NCBI GenBank assembly: GCA_001560895.1
Contig: CP014326.1
Span: forward strand, 880,001-944,000
Direction: 5' to 3'
DNA from: Streptococcus mitis
GTDB taxonomy: Bacteria; Bacillota; Bacilli; Lactobacillales; Streptococcaceae
DNA: 64,000 nucleotides
The notes under the pieces are model-generated. The model had not been told where the DNA came from. It worked only from the letters and a program-made list of their open reading frames with translations, and made no database searches. Each line of letters opens with the position of its first letter. Position 1 is the first letter of the stretch. Shown in pieces: positions 26,569 to 35,189 of this stretch. Both the position numbers and the translations under genes were made by a program.

Positions 26569-27180
26569 TTATTCAAGAATCAGTAAACCATCTTTAACTG
26601 CAAATGGGTCTTTTTCATTGATACGATCGTAAAACATGATACCGTTGATGTGGTCAATTTCATGCTGAACAACGATGGAGTTGTAACCTTTGAGTTTGAT
26701 GCGGTGTTTTTCTCCATCCTTGTCAAAGTAGTCAACAGTAACGCGGGCATGGCGAACAACATAGCCAGGCACGTTGCGGTCAACAGACAGACAACCTTCT
26801 CCTTCACCAAGAGCAGCGTCTTGAACAGAGTGAGAGACGATTTTTGGATTGTACATAATGGCTTGCAAGTCGTAGGCTTCCTGTGGAGTTTCGCCTTCTT
26901 CGACAATATTAGGCACCAAAACAGCGATAATACGTTTTGAGATATCCAATTGAGGAGCAGCAAGTCCAACCCCACCGCGTAGCCCCATCTTTTCAGCCAT
27001 GACAGGATCTTGGGAATGTTTGAGGAATTGCATCATCTTTTCGCCAAGGATGATTTCTTGGTCAGACAAGGGAAAAGTGACTTCCTCAGCAACCGCGCGT
27101 AGAGTTGGGTTCCCTTCGCGGATAATATCTTTCATATCAATTAAGTGAGCAGCTTTTGTAATACGTTCTATTGCAGACAT
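26569..27180 (-). CDS. def: Peptide deformylase
   Basis: A 203-residue type 2 (Gram-positive) deformylase. It has [15 protein letters not shown] (motif 1), [14 protein letters not shown] (motif 2, metal Cys) and [14 protein letters not shown] (motif 3, HEXXH). It removes the formyl group from new proteins. The ATG at 27180 follows AAGGAGA. It is a single-gene unit with a terminator downstream. Confidence 0.97.
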   Translation of the reverse strand: MSAIERITKAAHLIDMKDIIREGNPTLRAVAEEVTFPLSDQEIILGEKMMQFLKHSQDPVMAEKMGLRGGVGLAAPQLDISKRIIAVLVPNIVEEGETPQEAYDLQAIMYNPKIVSHSVQDAALGEGEGCLSVDRNVPGYVVRHARVTVDYFDKDGEKHRIKLKGYNSIVVQHEIDHINGIMFYDRINEKDPFAVKDGLLILE

Positions 27181-27354
27181 TTTCTCTCCTTTCATTACCT
27201 CTACATGATATCACAAAATGACAAGGATTGAAAGTATTACAGCATTTAGGATTTACAGAAAATAGATAGGAAGTTCAATTCAATTGTGAAAGAAATACTT
27301 ATCTGTGTTATAATAAAAAGAAAAGGCTTGCATTAGAAAGTAGGGAGAATAAAG

Positions 27355-28674
27355 ATGCAAAGAAGACAAGATAGACATAAACGTGGACCAGTTTTTCATT
27401 TTGTGAGAGGCTTTGTAACCTTTTTTAGGAGTTATCGCAAGTGGAGCAATAAGGGATTTGTGGCGATACTCTTGCTAGCAGTTGCTTTATCAATGGGCTT
27501 GGTCTTGTTGTTTGAAAGCTTCCAAGGCATGCCTATGACCAGTCAAAAACGAGATACTACTTCTCAAGAAGGAACTAAGAAAAAGTCTCAGGAGCAGGAA
27601 GAGGAAAAAACTGCTAGAATTATGGCTCATGGTGATTTGCTTTATCATGATATTCTTTACTTTTCAGCAAAAAAGGATGATGGAACGTATGATTTTCATG
27701 AGAATTTTGAGTATGTGACACCTTGGCTTAAGCAAGCCGACTTAGCTATCGGTGACTTTGAAGGAACCATTAATAAGGATCATTATTTAGCAGGTTATCC
27801 TCTCTTTAATGCTCCTGCTGAAGTTATGGATGCCATTAAGGATGCAGGTTATCATGTGCTAGATTTGGCTCATAATCATATTTTGGATTCGCAAATTGAG
27901 GGAGTTATTTCAACGGCAAATGCTATCGAAAAAGCAGGAATAACACCAATTGGAGTTTATACGCATGAGCCACGTGATCAGGCTCCGCTGGTCATTAAGG
28001 AAGTGAATGGTATCAAGGTTGCACTTTTGGCTTATTCTTATGGATTTAATGGAATTGAGCAAAATATTTCTCAAGAGGATTATAATCACTATCTTTCAGA
28101 TTTAGATGAGAATAAAATGAAGTCTGAAATTGAACGGGCGGAAAAGGAAGCAGATATCACCATTATCATGCCGCAAATGGGTGTTGAGTATCGCATAGAA
28201 CCGACTGAAGAGCAAAAAGTTTTGTATCACAAGATGATTGATTGGGGAGCAGATATTATCTTTGGAGGTCATCCACACGTAGTTGAACCGTCTGAAATTG
28301 TTGAAAAAGATGGGGATAAGAAACTCATTATCTATTCAATGGGGAACTTCATTTCAAATCAACGCCTTGAGACCATGGAAGGTGTGGAAAATGCTAAGTG
28401 GACTGAACGTGGTGTTCTTATGGACGTGACTATTAAGAAGAAGGATGGAAAAACAATTATCGGAACAGCTAAAGCTCATCCTACTTGGGTTAATCGAACA
28501 CCAAAGGGAACCTTTTCACCAGAAGGCTATCCTTTATATCATTATCAAACCTATATCTTAGAAGATTTTATCGAGGGTGGTAGTCATCGTGACCAGTTAG
28601 ATGAAGCGACTAAGGAACGAATTGATACAGCCTATAAAGAAATGAACGAACATGTGGGATTGAAGTGGGACTAG
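27355..28674 (+). CDS. CapA-family (PgsA-like) membrane-anchored protein
   Basis: A 439-residue protein. A basic N-terminus is followed by a membrane anchor at residues 38-54 (VAILLLAVALSMGLVLLF), a charged linker, and a CapA domain from about residue 90: MAHGDLLYHDILY, IGDFEGTIN, LDLAHNHILDS, MPQMGVEY, IFGGHPHVVEPSE and YSMGNFISNQ. These are the metal-binding motifs of calcineurin-like CapA/PgsA proteins, first known from poly-gamma-glutamate capsule synthesis. No other pgs gene is near, so the substrate here is unknown; a cell-envelope role is likely. Confidence 0.85.
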   Translation: MQRRQDRHKRGPVFHFVRGFVTFFRSYRKWSNKGFVAILLLAVALSMGLVLLFESFQGMPMTSQKRDTTSQEGTKKKSQEQEEEKTARIMAHGDLLYHDILYFSAKKDDGTYDFHENFEYVTPWLKQADLAIGDFEGTINKDHYLAGYPLFNAPAEVMDAIKDAGYHVLDLAHNHILDSQIEGVISTANAIEKAGITPIGVYTHEPRDQAPLVIKEVNGIKVALLAYSYGFNGIEQNISQEDYNHYLSDLDENKMKSEIERAEKEADITIIMPQMGVEYRIEPTEEQKVLYHKMIDWGADIIFGGHPHVVEPSEIVEKDGDKKLIIYSMGNFISNQRLETMEGVENAKWTERGVLMDVTIKKKDGKTIIGTAKAHPTWVNRTPKGTFSPEGYPLYHYQTYILEDFIEGGSHRDQLDEATKERIDTAYKEMNEHVGLKWD

Positions 28675-28695
28675 CTTGAATCCAGAGGAAAGAAA

Positions 28696-29523
28696 ATGAT
28701 GATTAAAGTAATTGCGACAGATATGGATGGGACCTTGCTGGATGCTAGAGGCCAGCTTGATCTCCCACGATTGGAAAAGATTTTAGATCAGTTGGATCAA
28801 AGGGGTATTCGTTTTGTCATCGCGACGGGCAATGAAATTCACCGCATGAGGCAACTACTGGAGCACTTGGTCAATCGAGTGGTTCTGGTTGTTGCCAATG
28901 GTGCTCGTATTTTTGAAAATAATGAACTGATTCAGGCTCAGACTTGGGATGATGCCATTGTCGATAAGGCTTTGGTTCATTTCAATGGTCGAGCGTGTCA
29001 GGACCAGTTTGTTGTAACGGGGATGAAGGGTGGTTTCGTCAAGAAAGGTACGATTTTTACAGATCTTGAAAGTTTTATGACTCCAGAAATGATTGAAAAA
29101 TTCTATCAACGGATGCATTTTGTGGATGAGTTAACCTCTGACCTCTTTGGTGGTGTTCTCAAGATGAGCATGGTTGTTGGTGAGGAGCGTTTGAGTTCGG
29201 TCTTGGCAGAGATTAATGACCTCTTTGATGGCCGTGTTCGGGCTGTTTCGAGTGGCTATGGTTGTATTGATATTCTCCAAGCTGGGATTCATAAAGCATG
29301 GGGCCTGGAAGAATTACTCAAGCGTTGGGATTTGAACTCCCAACAAATTATGGCTTTTGGTGACAGTGAAAATGACGTTGAAATGCTTGAAATGGCTGGG
29401 ATTTCCTATGCGATGGAAAATGCTGACGATAAGGCCAAAGCTGTGGCGACTGCTTTAGCACCAGCCAACAGCCAAGGAGGAGTTTACCAAGTCTTGGAAA
29501 ACTGGTTAGAAAAAGGGGAATGA
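28696..29523 (+). CDS. Cof-type HAD-IIB phosphatase
   Basis: A 275-residue HAD phosphatase with DMDGTLLDA (motif I), IATGNEIHRM (motif II) and GDSENDVEMLEMAG (motif IV). The C2-type cap domain lies between. Physiological substrate is unknown. It is 21 bp downstream of the CapA-type gene and one base before the SGNH hydrolase gene, so the three are probably one transcript. Confidence 0.9.
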   Translation: MMIKVIATDMDGTLLDARGQLDLPRLEKILDQLDQRGIRFVIATGNEIHRMRQLLEHLVNRVVLVVANGARIFENNELIQAQTWDDAIVDKALVHFNGRACQDQFVVTGMKGGFVKKGTIFTDLESFMTPEMIEKFYQRMHFVDELTSDLFGGVLKMSMVVGEERLSSVLAEINDLFDGRVRAVSSGYGCIDILQAGIHKAWGLEELLKRWDLNSQQIMAFGDSENDVEMLEMAGISYAMENADDKAKAVATALAPANSQGGVYQVLENWLEKGE

Positions 29524-29524
29524 A

Positions 29525-30160
29525 GTGGCAGTACAGTTATTAGAAAATTGGCTCCTAAAGGAACAAGAAAAAATCCAAACCAAGTATCGTCACTTAAATC
29601 AAGTTTCAGTTGTAGAGCCAGATATTCTTTTTATAGGGGATTCTATTGTCGAATATTATCCTCTGCAGGAGTTGTTTGGGACGGCAAAGACTATTGTTAA
29701 TCGTGGAATTCGAGGATATCAGACAGGGCTGTTACTAGAGAATCTAGATGCGCATCTGTACGGTGGAGCAGTAGATAAAATTTTCCTTTTGATTGGGACA
29801 AATGATATCGGAAAAGATGTGCCTGTGAATGAGGCTCTCAATAATCTCGAAGCTATCATACAATCCATTGCTCGCGATTATCCATTGACTGAGATTAAAG
29901 TGCTTTCCATTTTGCCTGTCAATGAGGGAGAGGAGTACAAGCAGACAGTCTATATCCGCACGAATGAAAAGATACAGGAGTGGAATCAAGCCTATAAAGA
30001 GCTTGCTTCTGCCTACATGCAGGTGGAATTTGTTCCAGTATTTGATTGTTTGACAGACCAAGCAGGCCAACTCAAAAAAGACTACACTACTGACGGACTG
30101 CACCTCAGTATTGCGGGTTATCAGGTTTTGTCAAAAGCCTTGAAAGACTATCTTTTTTAG
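29525..30160 (+). CDS. SGNH/GDSL hydrolase (PAF acetylhydrolase-like)
   Basis: A 211-residue esterase of the SGNH fold: IGDSIVEYYPL (block I, catalytic Ser), NRGIRGYQT (block II, Gly), LIGTNDIGKD (block III, Asn) and TTDGLHLSIAGYQVL (block V, Asp and His). No signal peptide is seen. Relatives are annotated as platelet-activating-factor acetylhydrolase-like. The start is GTG 29525, just after the stop of the upstream HAD gene, with AGGGGAA as ribosome binding site. Confidence 0.88.
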   Translation: MAVQLLENWLLKEQEKIQTKYRHLNQVSVVEPDILFIGDSIVEYYPLQELFGTAKTIVNRGIRGYQTGLLLENLDAHLYGGAVDKIFLLIGTNDIGKDVPVNEALNNLEAIIQSIARDYPLTEIKVLSILPVNEGEEYKQTVYIRTNEKIQEWNQAYKELASAYMQVEFVPVFDCLTDQAGQLKKDYTTDGLHLSIAGYQVLSKALKDYLF

Positions 30161-30176
30161 TTAGTTGATTTCCTTT

Positions 30177-30205
30177 TTGCATTTTTGAGTTAGATAAGGT
30201 ATAAT
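30177..30205 (+). promoter_or_regulatory. ssrA promoter
   Basis: TTGCAT (30177-30182), 17 bp, TATAAT (30200-30205), 16 bp before the mature 5' end of tmRNA. Confidence 0.75.
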
Positions 30206-30221
30206 GGTTTTATTGTCTTTT

Positions 30222-30566
30222 GGGGTCGTTACGGATTCGACAGGCATTATGAGGCATATTTTGCGACTCGTGTGGCGACGTAAACGCTCAGTTAAATATA
30301 ACTGCAAAAAATAACACTTCTTACGCTCTAGCTGCCTAAAAACCAGCAGGCGTGACCCGATTTGGATTTCTCGTGTTCAATGACAGGTCTTATTATTAGC
30401 GAGATACGATCAAGTCTTGTCTAGCGACTTGATAAGAGATTGATAGACTCGCAGTTTCTAGGCTTGAGTTATGTGTCGAGGGACTGTTAAACTAATACAT
30501 AACCTATGGTTGTAGACAAATATGTTGGCAGGTGTTTGGACGTGGGTTCGACTCCCACCGGCTCCA
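30222..30566 (+). ncRNA. ssrA: Transfer-messenger RNA
   Basis: The 5' end GGGGTCGTTACGGATTCGAC and the 3' end GGTTCGACTCCCACCGGCTCCA form the tRNA-like part, with CCA encoded. The tag frame starts at GCA 30304 and reads AKNNTSYALAA then TAA. tmRNA with SmpB rescues stalled ribosomes and tags their products for proteolysis. The natural terminator is split by an insertion sequence (see 30599-32065). Confidence 0.98.
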
Positions 30567-30598
30567 TTATTCCTTTGCATTCTTTCGCATTCCTTGGT

Positions 30599-30607
30599 AA
30601 AACGTTG
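30599..30607 (+). terminator. Left half of the ssrA terminator, split by the IS3-family element
   Basis: AAAACGTTG at 30599-30607 would pair with CAACGTTTT at 32057-32065, which is followed by a T run. Without the insertion the loop would be TTAAAT. The IS sits in that loop. Confidence 0.8.
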
Positions 30608-30619
30608 TTAAATGAACTG

Positions 30620-30660
30620 CACCCCAAAAGTTAGACAGAAAAAATCTAACTTTTGGGGTG
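30620..30660 (+). terminator. Perfect 16-bp hairpin at the IS left end, hiding the transposase ribosome binding site
   Basis: CACCCCAAAAGTTAGA (30620-30635) pairs without mismatch with TCTAACTTTTGGGGTG (30645-30660), followed by five T. The right arm ends in GGGGTG, the Shine-Dalgarno sequence for ATG 30669. RNA entering from ssrA would form this hairpin and be terminated or translationally silenced. Confidence 0.8.
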
Positions 30661-30668
30661 TTTTTATT

Positions 30669-31205
30669 ATGAAATTAACTTATGATGATAAAGTTCAGAT
30701 CTATGAACTTAGAAAACAAGGATATAGCATAGAGAAGCTTTCAAATAAATTTGGGATAAACAATTCTAATATTAGGTACATGATTAAATTGATTGATCGT
30801 TACGGAATAGAGTTCGTCAAAAAAGGAAAAAATCGTTACTATTCTCCTGATTTAAAGCAAGAAATGATTCATAAAGTCTTACATGAAGGCTGGACTAAAG
30901 ATAGAGTTTCTCTTGAATACGGCCTCCCAAGTCGTACGATACTTCTTAATTGGCTAGCACAATACAAGAAAAACGGGTATACTATTGTTGAGAAAACAAG
31001 AGGGAGATCAACTAAAATGGGACGTAAACGGAAGAAAACTTGGGATGAAATGACAGAACTAGAGCGACTCCAAGAGGAGAATGAACGCTTACGTACTGAG
31101 GTGGCTTACTTAAAAAAGTTAAAAGAGCTGGAAGACAGGGACGAAACCATACAGCGAGAAAGGCAGAGACAATTAGAGAAATGGCTTCAGGAGGATTTCG
31201 ACTAG
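30669..31205 (+). CDS. IS3-family transposase OrfA
   Basis: A 178-residue DNA-binding subunit. Start at ATG 30669. It has two helix-turn-helix regions ([18 protein letters not shown] and [20 protein letters not shown]), a GRKRKK basic patch, and a C-terminal leucine zipper ([20 protein letters not shown]). OrfA binds the terminal repeats and, with OrfB, forms the OrfAB transposase by -1 frameshifting in this family. The overlap with orfB is 25 bp. Confidence 0.92.
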   Translation: MKLTYDDKVQIYELRKQGYSIEKLSNKFGINNSNIRYMIKLIDRYGIEFVKKGKNRYYSPDLKQEMIHKVLHEGWTKDRVSLEYGLPSRTILLNWLAQYKKNGYTIVEKTRGRSTKMGRKRKKTWDEMTELERLQEENERLRTEVAYLKKLKELEDRDETIQRERQRQLEKWLQEDFD

Positions 31206-32020
31206 ATTTACTTCTTGAAGTGGCTCGTTTACCTCGCTCAACTTACTATTATCAGTTGAAGGAACTAGATGGGCTTGACAAAGATAAAGATCTTAAAGCT
31301 GAAATTCAAGCTATTTTTACTGAGCACAAAGGAAATTATGGCTATCGCCGAATAACTCTTGAATTGAGGAATCGTGGTCATATAGTAAACCATAAGAAGG
31401 TCCAACGTCTGATGAAAATCCTTGGTTTAAGTGCTCGAATTCGCCGTAAACGAAAGTATTCTTCCTACCAAGGAGAGATTGGCAAGAAAGCAGAGAATCT
31501 CATTCAACGCCAGTTTGAAGCATCGAGACCAATGGAAAAGTGTTATACGGATGTGACAGAGTTTGCCATTCCAAATAGCACGCAGAAATTGTATTTATCG
31601 CCTGTTTTAGATGGCTTTAACAGCGAAATTATTGCTTTTAATCTTTCTTGTTCTCCTAATTTAGAACAAGTAAAAACGATGTTGGAACAGGCCTTCACAG
31701 AGAAATACTACGAGAATACGATTCTCCATAGTGATCAAGGTTGGCAATACCAACACGATTCTTATCATCGGTTCCTAGAGAGTAAGGGAATTCAAGCATC
31801 CATGTCACGTAAGGGCAACAGCCCAGACAACGGTATGATGGAATCTTTCTTTGGCATTTTAAAATCCGAAATGTTTTATGGCCATGAGAAAAACTTTAAA
31901 TCACTTAATCAATTGGAACAAGCCATTATAGACTATATCGATTACTACAACAACAAACGAATTAAGGTAAAACTAAAAGGACTTAGTCCTGTCCAATACA
32001 GAACTAAATCCTTTGCTTAA
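31181..32020 (+). CDS. IS3-family transposase OrfB (DDE catalytic subunit)
   Basis: A 279-residue integrase-like subunit. HTH_21 region ([16 protein letters not shown]) is followed by the DDE core: Asp in YTDVTEF, Asp in [10 protein letters not shown], Glu in [13 protein letters not shown]. All three catalytic acids are present and the reading frame is unbroken. It lies in the -1 frame of orfA, so it is made by frameshifting as an OrfAB fusion or from its own ATG at 31181. Confidence 0.93.
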   Translation: MASGGFRLDLLLEVARLPRSTYYYQLKELDGLDKDKDLKAEIQAIFTEHKGNYGYRRITLELRNRGHIVNHKKVQRLMKILGLSARIRRKRKYSSYQGEIGKKAENLIQRQFEASRPMEKCYTDVTEFAIPNSTQKLYLSPVLDGFNSEIIAFNLSCSPNLEQVKTMLEQAFTEKYYENTILHSDQGWQYQHDSYHRFLESKGIQASMSRKGNSPDNGMMESFFGILKSEMFYGHEKNFKSLNQLEQAIIDYIDYYNNKRIKVKLKGLSPVQYRTKSFA

Positions 32021-32056
32021 ATTAATTGTCTAACTTTTGGGGGTCAGTACATAAAT

Positions 32057-32067
32057 CAACGTTTTTT
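32057..32067 (+). terminator. Right half of the split ssrA terminator
   Basis: CAACGTTTT plus further T residues, complementary to 30599-30607. Confidence 0.75.
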
Positions 32068-32218
32068 TATTATGTGACTATTAGTCTGTCTCGCTCCGTT
32101 AGGTGCGAGACAAAAAACCACCCGCTATGCGGGTGCGCGTCAAAGGTTATACCCAAAAAACTCCAAACGCGATACAATAAAGGTGTTCAAGCCAATTGTA
32201 AAGCGAAAGGAGAAAAAT

Positions 32219-32734
32219 ATGGCACAAAAGGCACATAGTTTATCACACACAAAGTGGATGTGTAAATATCACATTGTGTTCACCCCTAAGTATAGACGAA
32301 AAGTCATTTATAATCAATATCGAAGTAGTTTAGGCGAAATATTTCATCGCTTATATAGTTATAAAGGTGTTGAAATTATCGAGGGTCACTTAATGCCTGA
32401 TCATGTACATATGTTAGTCAGTATTCCACCGAGGATAAGTGTTTCAAGTTTCATGGGGTATTTAAAAGGTAAAAGTGCACTCATGATGTTTGATAAACAC
32501 GCCAATCTCAAGTATAAGTTTGGTAATCGGCATTTCTGGGCAGAAGGTTATTATGTAAGTACAGTAGGGCTTAATGAAGCCACAATTAAGAAATATATTC
32601 AAGATTAAAGAAATTATCTAGTGGATGATTTCTTCACGAGTATGAAAATTTGAGAACGAGTAAAGCATGATATAGCACTAGATAAATTGAGTGTAAAAGA
32701 ATATGAGGATCCCTTTAGGGATAGTGGTAAGTAA
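32219..32734 (+). pseudogene. tnpA: IS200/IS605-family TnpA with a broken C-terminus
   Basis: The Y1 transposase has the HUH motif (HLMPDHVHMLVSI) and the catalytic-tyrosine helix NEATIKKYIQ. The frame stops at 32606-32608 just after KKYIQD. About 50 bp later the normal C-terminus resumes (HDIALDKLSVKEYEDPFRD, ending at 32734). The intervening bases contain an imperfect inverted repeat, GAAATTATC/GATGATTTC, and look like a small insertion. The truncated protein is probably inactive. Start ATG 32219 after AAAGGAGAAA. Confidence 0.85.
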
Positions 32735-32797
32735 TACTAAAGCCTCTTTAAGAGGAAAGTGACAAGTCAAGAGCAATGAGGCTTGAACAAAGTGAAA

Positions 32798-32952
32798 GAG
32801 GCTGGGACAAAAAGATTTTGATTTTAGGAATTCTTTATTATAAATTTTTAAAATCGATAGATTAGACAAAAAAGCGAACAAGACAGAATTCTGAGTGTCA
32901 GATAACTCGTTTTGTTCGCTTTTTATATTTAATGTTAGACTTTTGTCCCAGC
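32798..32952. repeat. MITE-like 155-bp unit with opposed ends at the left of the IS1182-type element
   Basis: GAGGCTGGGACAAAA at 32798 is repeated in inverted form as TTTTGTCCCAGCCTC ending at 32952. Inside lies a long hairpin where AAAAAGCGAACAA pairs with TTGTTCGCTTTTT. The unit therefore has both ends of the IS in 155 bp. Confidence 0.65.
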
Positions 32953-33023
32953 CTCTTTTTGCATGGTTGCGATAGTCTTGGTCAAATAGAATTGCTTAAT
33001 AAACCATTTAGAAAGGCTATCCC

Positions 33024-34550
33024 ATGCATATTCACTATAACACAAATCAAACAACTTTACCACTAGAAATCAGTTCTTTCTTGCCACAAGACCATCTCGT
33101 CTTTACTATTGAAAAAGTGGTAAATACCTTGGAAGATAGTCACTTCCATACCTTCTATCATGCCTTTGGTCGCCCGTCTTATCACCCTAAAATGCTTGTA
33201 TCTGCTCTTCTATTTGCCTATTCACAAGGGATTTTCTCTGGTCGAAAAATTGAAAAAATGATGATTGAAAATCTGGCTATGCAGTACCTAACAGGACAGT
33301 TGGTTGTCAGCTACCGCACCATCAATCGTTTTCGTGTCGCTGAAGGGATGGAAGAACTCATTCGTGATCTTTTCATCGACCTCAATCTTCGTTTAAAAAT
33401 GGAAGAGTTAGTGATCTTAGATTGTTTGTTTATTGACGGAACTAAGATTGAGGCCAATGCCAACAAGTATAGTTTTGTGTGGAAAAAAGCAACAGAGAAA
33501 TTCTCCGCCAAACTTCAAGAACAGATACAGGTCTATTTTCAAGAAGAAATCACTCCCCTTATCCATCAAGCTATCGAACTGGATACACAAGAGCCTATCT
33601 CCTCAGAGCAGTTGATTGAATTCGCTCAAATCCTTGAAGAAGAATTGGAAAAACTGAACTAGGATATTGAGGAGACACCCGTTAAAGGAAAGGACGAACG
33701 TAAAACTCAACGTCGGAAACTCAAGAAAGTCTTGCGTAAAGTCAAGGATGATTTTTCAGTACGTACTGAAAAATATGAGAACTATCAAGAAACTTTTGAA
33801 GGACGTAACAGCTTTTCCAAAACAGATACAGACGCCACTTTTATGCGAATGAAAGAAGACCATATGAAAAATGGCCAACTCAAGGCTGCATATAATCTTC
33901 AAATCGCTACTGAAAATCAATTTGTTCTTCACTATGATGTCTTCTCAAATCCGACAGACACTAAGACTCTTCTCCCCTTCCTTGAAACCTATCCACATGA
34001 CGTACAGACAGTTGTCGCAGATGCTGGATATGGAAGTGAAGAGAACCTCCTTCGTTTAGATGAAAAGCAGGTAAACCATCTGATTAAATATGCCATGTTT
34101 GACAAGGAACAGAAGAGAGGGTATAAACAGTCGGCTAGAAACTTAGCGAATTGGCACTATAATGACAAGGAGGATAGCTACACACATCCTGATGGCTGGT
34201 GCTATCGTTTTCACCATATCAAACATCAGAAAACACAGACGGACTTTCAACAGGAAATCAAGGTTTACTACGCTGATGAACCTGAATCAGCCCCTCAAAA
34301 GGGACTGTATATGAACGAACGCTATCAGTACTTGAAAGCTAAAGAATGTCAGGCGCTTTTATCTCCCCAAGGTAGACAGATTTTCGCTCAACGCAAGATT
34401 GATGTGGAACCTGTCTTTGGGCAGATAAAGGCTTGTTTGGGTTACAAGAAATGTAATCTGAGAGGGAAGCGTCAAGTGAGAATTGACATGGGATTGGTAC
34501 TTATGGCCAATAACCTCCTAAAATACAATAAGAGAACGGCTCAAAATTAA
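33024..34550 (+). pseudogene. IS1182-family transposase with a nonsense codon
   Basis: One frame runs from ATG 33024 to 34550, interrupted only by TAG at 33660-33662 (after EEELEKLN). Before the stop lies the N-terminal domain (HAFGRPSYHPKMLVSALLF) and the first Asp region (LDCLFIDGTKIEANANKYSF). After it lie VVADAGYGSEENL (second Asp) and VEPVFGQIKACLGYKKCNLR (Glu). The gene would otherwise be about 508 residues, normal for the family. The catalytic parts are separated, so the product is inactive unless the stop is suppressed. Confidence 0.9.
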
Positions 34551-34589
34551 AAGCTAGAGTTCCACAATTGGAAATCTCTAGCTTTTTTG
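34550..34589 (+). terminator. Terminator of the IS1182-type transposase gene
   Basis: AAAAGCTAGAG pairs with CTCTAGCTTTT, extended by TTCC/GGAA around the centre, with a T tract. Confidence 0.85.
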
Positions 34590-34951
34590 TAGTCGAGAAC
34601 TATTTTGTCTCAGGCTCTGGTAATTTGGGCTTATCGCCCTGGTTCAAACCACCCGTTTGACGGGTGGTCATGATTTTGAAGCGAGTTTTTGTCCAAACGC
34701 TAGAAAAGTTTATCCTTGAAGAATAAGGCTTTTTTACATTCTTAGTGTATTTCTTTTTTTAATTTCTGTCAAGCAACTATTTATTCTTAGTTGGAAAAGA
34801 AAAAGTCAACAATCGAGAATCGCTGATTTTTTTCTGTAAACCTAATTATGTGAGCCAAGGGGGAAACCTTGTTTCTGTATAACGATAATATCATTATTAC
34901 TTCAAAAAGTTAATGCAGTCAAGTAATCACTTTGAAGCCTCAAATCTTAAT

Positions 34952-34968
34952 TTTAAGTTTTCTTTAAG
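34952..34968 (+). promoter_or_regulatory. CiaR-type binding box
   Basis: TTTAAG at 34952 and 34963 are separated by exactly 5 bp, the CiaR consensus. TATATT/TATTAT follow within 10 bp as possible -10 boxes. In S. pneumoniae CiaRH controls the lic operon and a set of small RNAs from such promoters. Confidence 0.75.
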
Positions 34969-35140
34969 GAAAGTATATTATTCTGAAGAACTCTAAAATT
35001 TCACAGCTATTTATTAGTAATGACTACAGAATTCCTGGTTATTACTAGAAATGGGCTAGTTTCTTTGAATAATAGAACTGTCTAACCCTCCTATTCTAGA
35101 ACGGGAGGTCCGGTATTTCTTTCATGATAGGACTAGATTG

Positions 35141-35149
35141 TGGTATAAT
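35141..35149 (+). promoter_or_regulatory. Extended -10 promoter of tarI-licC
   Basis: TGGTATAAT is an extended -10; the -35 region is weak. The tarI ATG is 41 bp further on, after GAAGGAGAAA. Confidence 0.65.
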
Positions 35150-35189
35150 AGAGAGAATAAGTTTTTTAGTAAGATGAAGGAGAAAAAAG

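Larger units (their letters stand above)
30613..32051 (+). mobile_element. Intact IS3-family (IS150/IS861-like) insertion sequence
   Basis: The 1439-bp element has 25-bp imperfect terminal inverted repeats: the left end TGAACTGCACCCC and the right end (reverse) TGTACTGACCCCC both run into AAAAGTTAGACA, with three mismatches in all. It is flanked by TAAA on both sides, a 4-bp target duplication. It carries orfA and orfB in overlapping frames with orfB in the -1 frame. Both look intact, so the element may be active. Confidence 0.92.
32798..34617 (+). mobile_element. IS1182-type insertion sequence with a dead transposase
   Basis: The left end GAGGCTGGGACAAAA and the right end (reverse) GAGCCTGAGACAAAA match at 13 of 15 positions. 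The transposase gene between them is broken by one nonsense codon. The element lies inside the IS200-type element. No clear target duplication is seen. Confidence 0.8.
32085..34690 (+). mobile_element. Decayed IS200/IS605-type element interrupted by an IS1182-type element
   Basis: The left part has subterminal hairpins (GTCTCGC with GCGAGAC, and CACCCGC with GCGGGTG near 32085-32140), then a tnpA gene. The right part resumes at about 34618 with the hairpin CCACCCGTTTGACGGGTGG (about 34650-34669), typical of the right end. The two parts are separated by the IS1182-type element at 32798-34617. Exact ends cannot be fixed, because this family has no terminal inverted repeats or target duplication. 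Confidence 0.7.
34691..35189 (+). other. Regulatory region upstream of tarI
   Basis: No gene is visible in this 499-bp stretch. It holds a CiaR-type box at 34952, small hairpins (CAAGG/CCTTG near 34858, and CCTCC/GGAGG near 35087-35108) and an extended -10 promoter at 35141. Confidence 0.6.
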
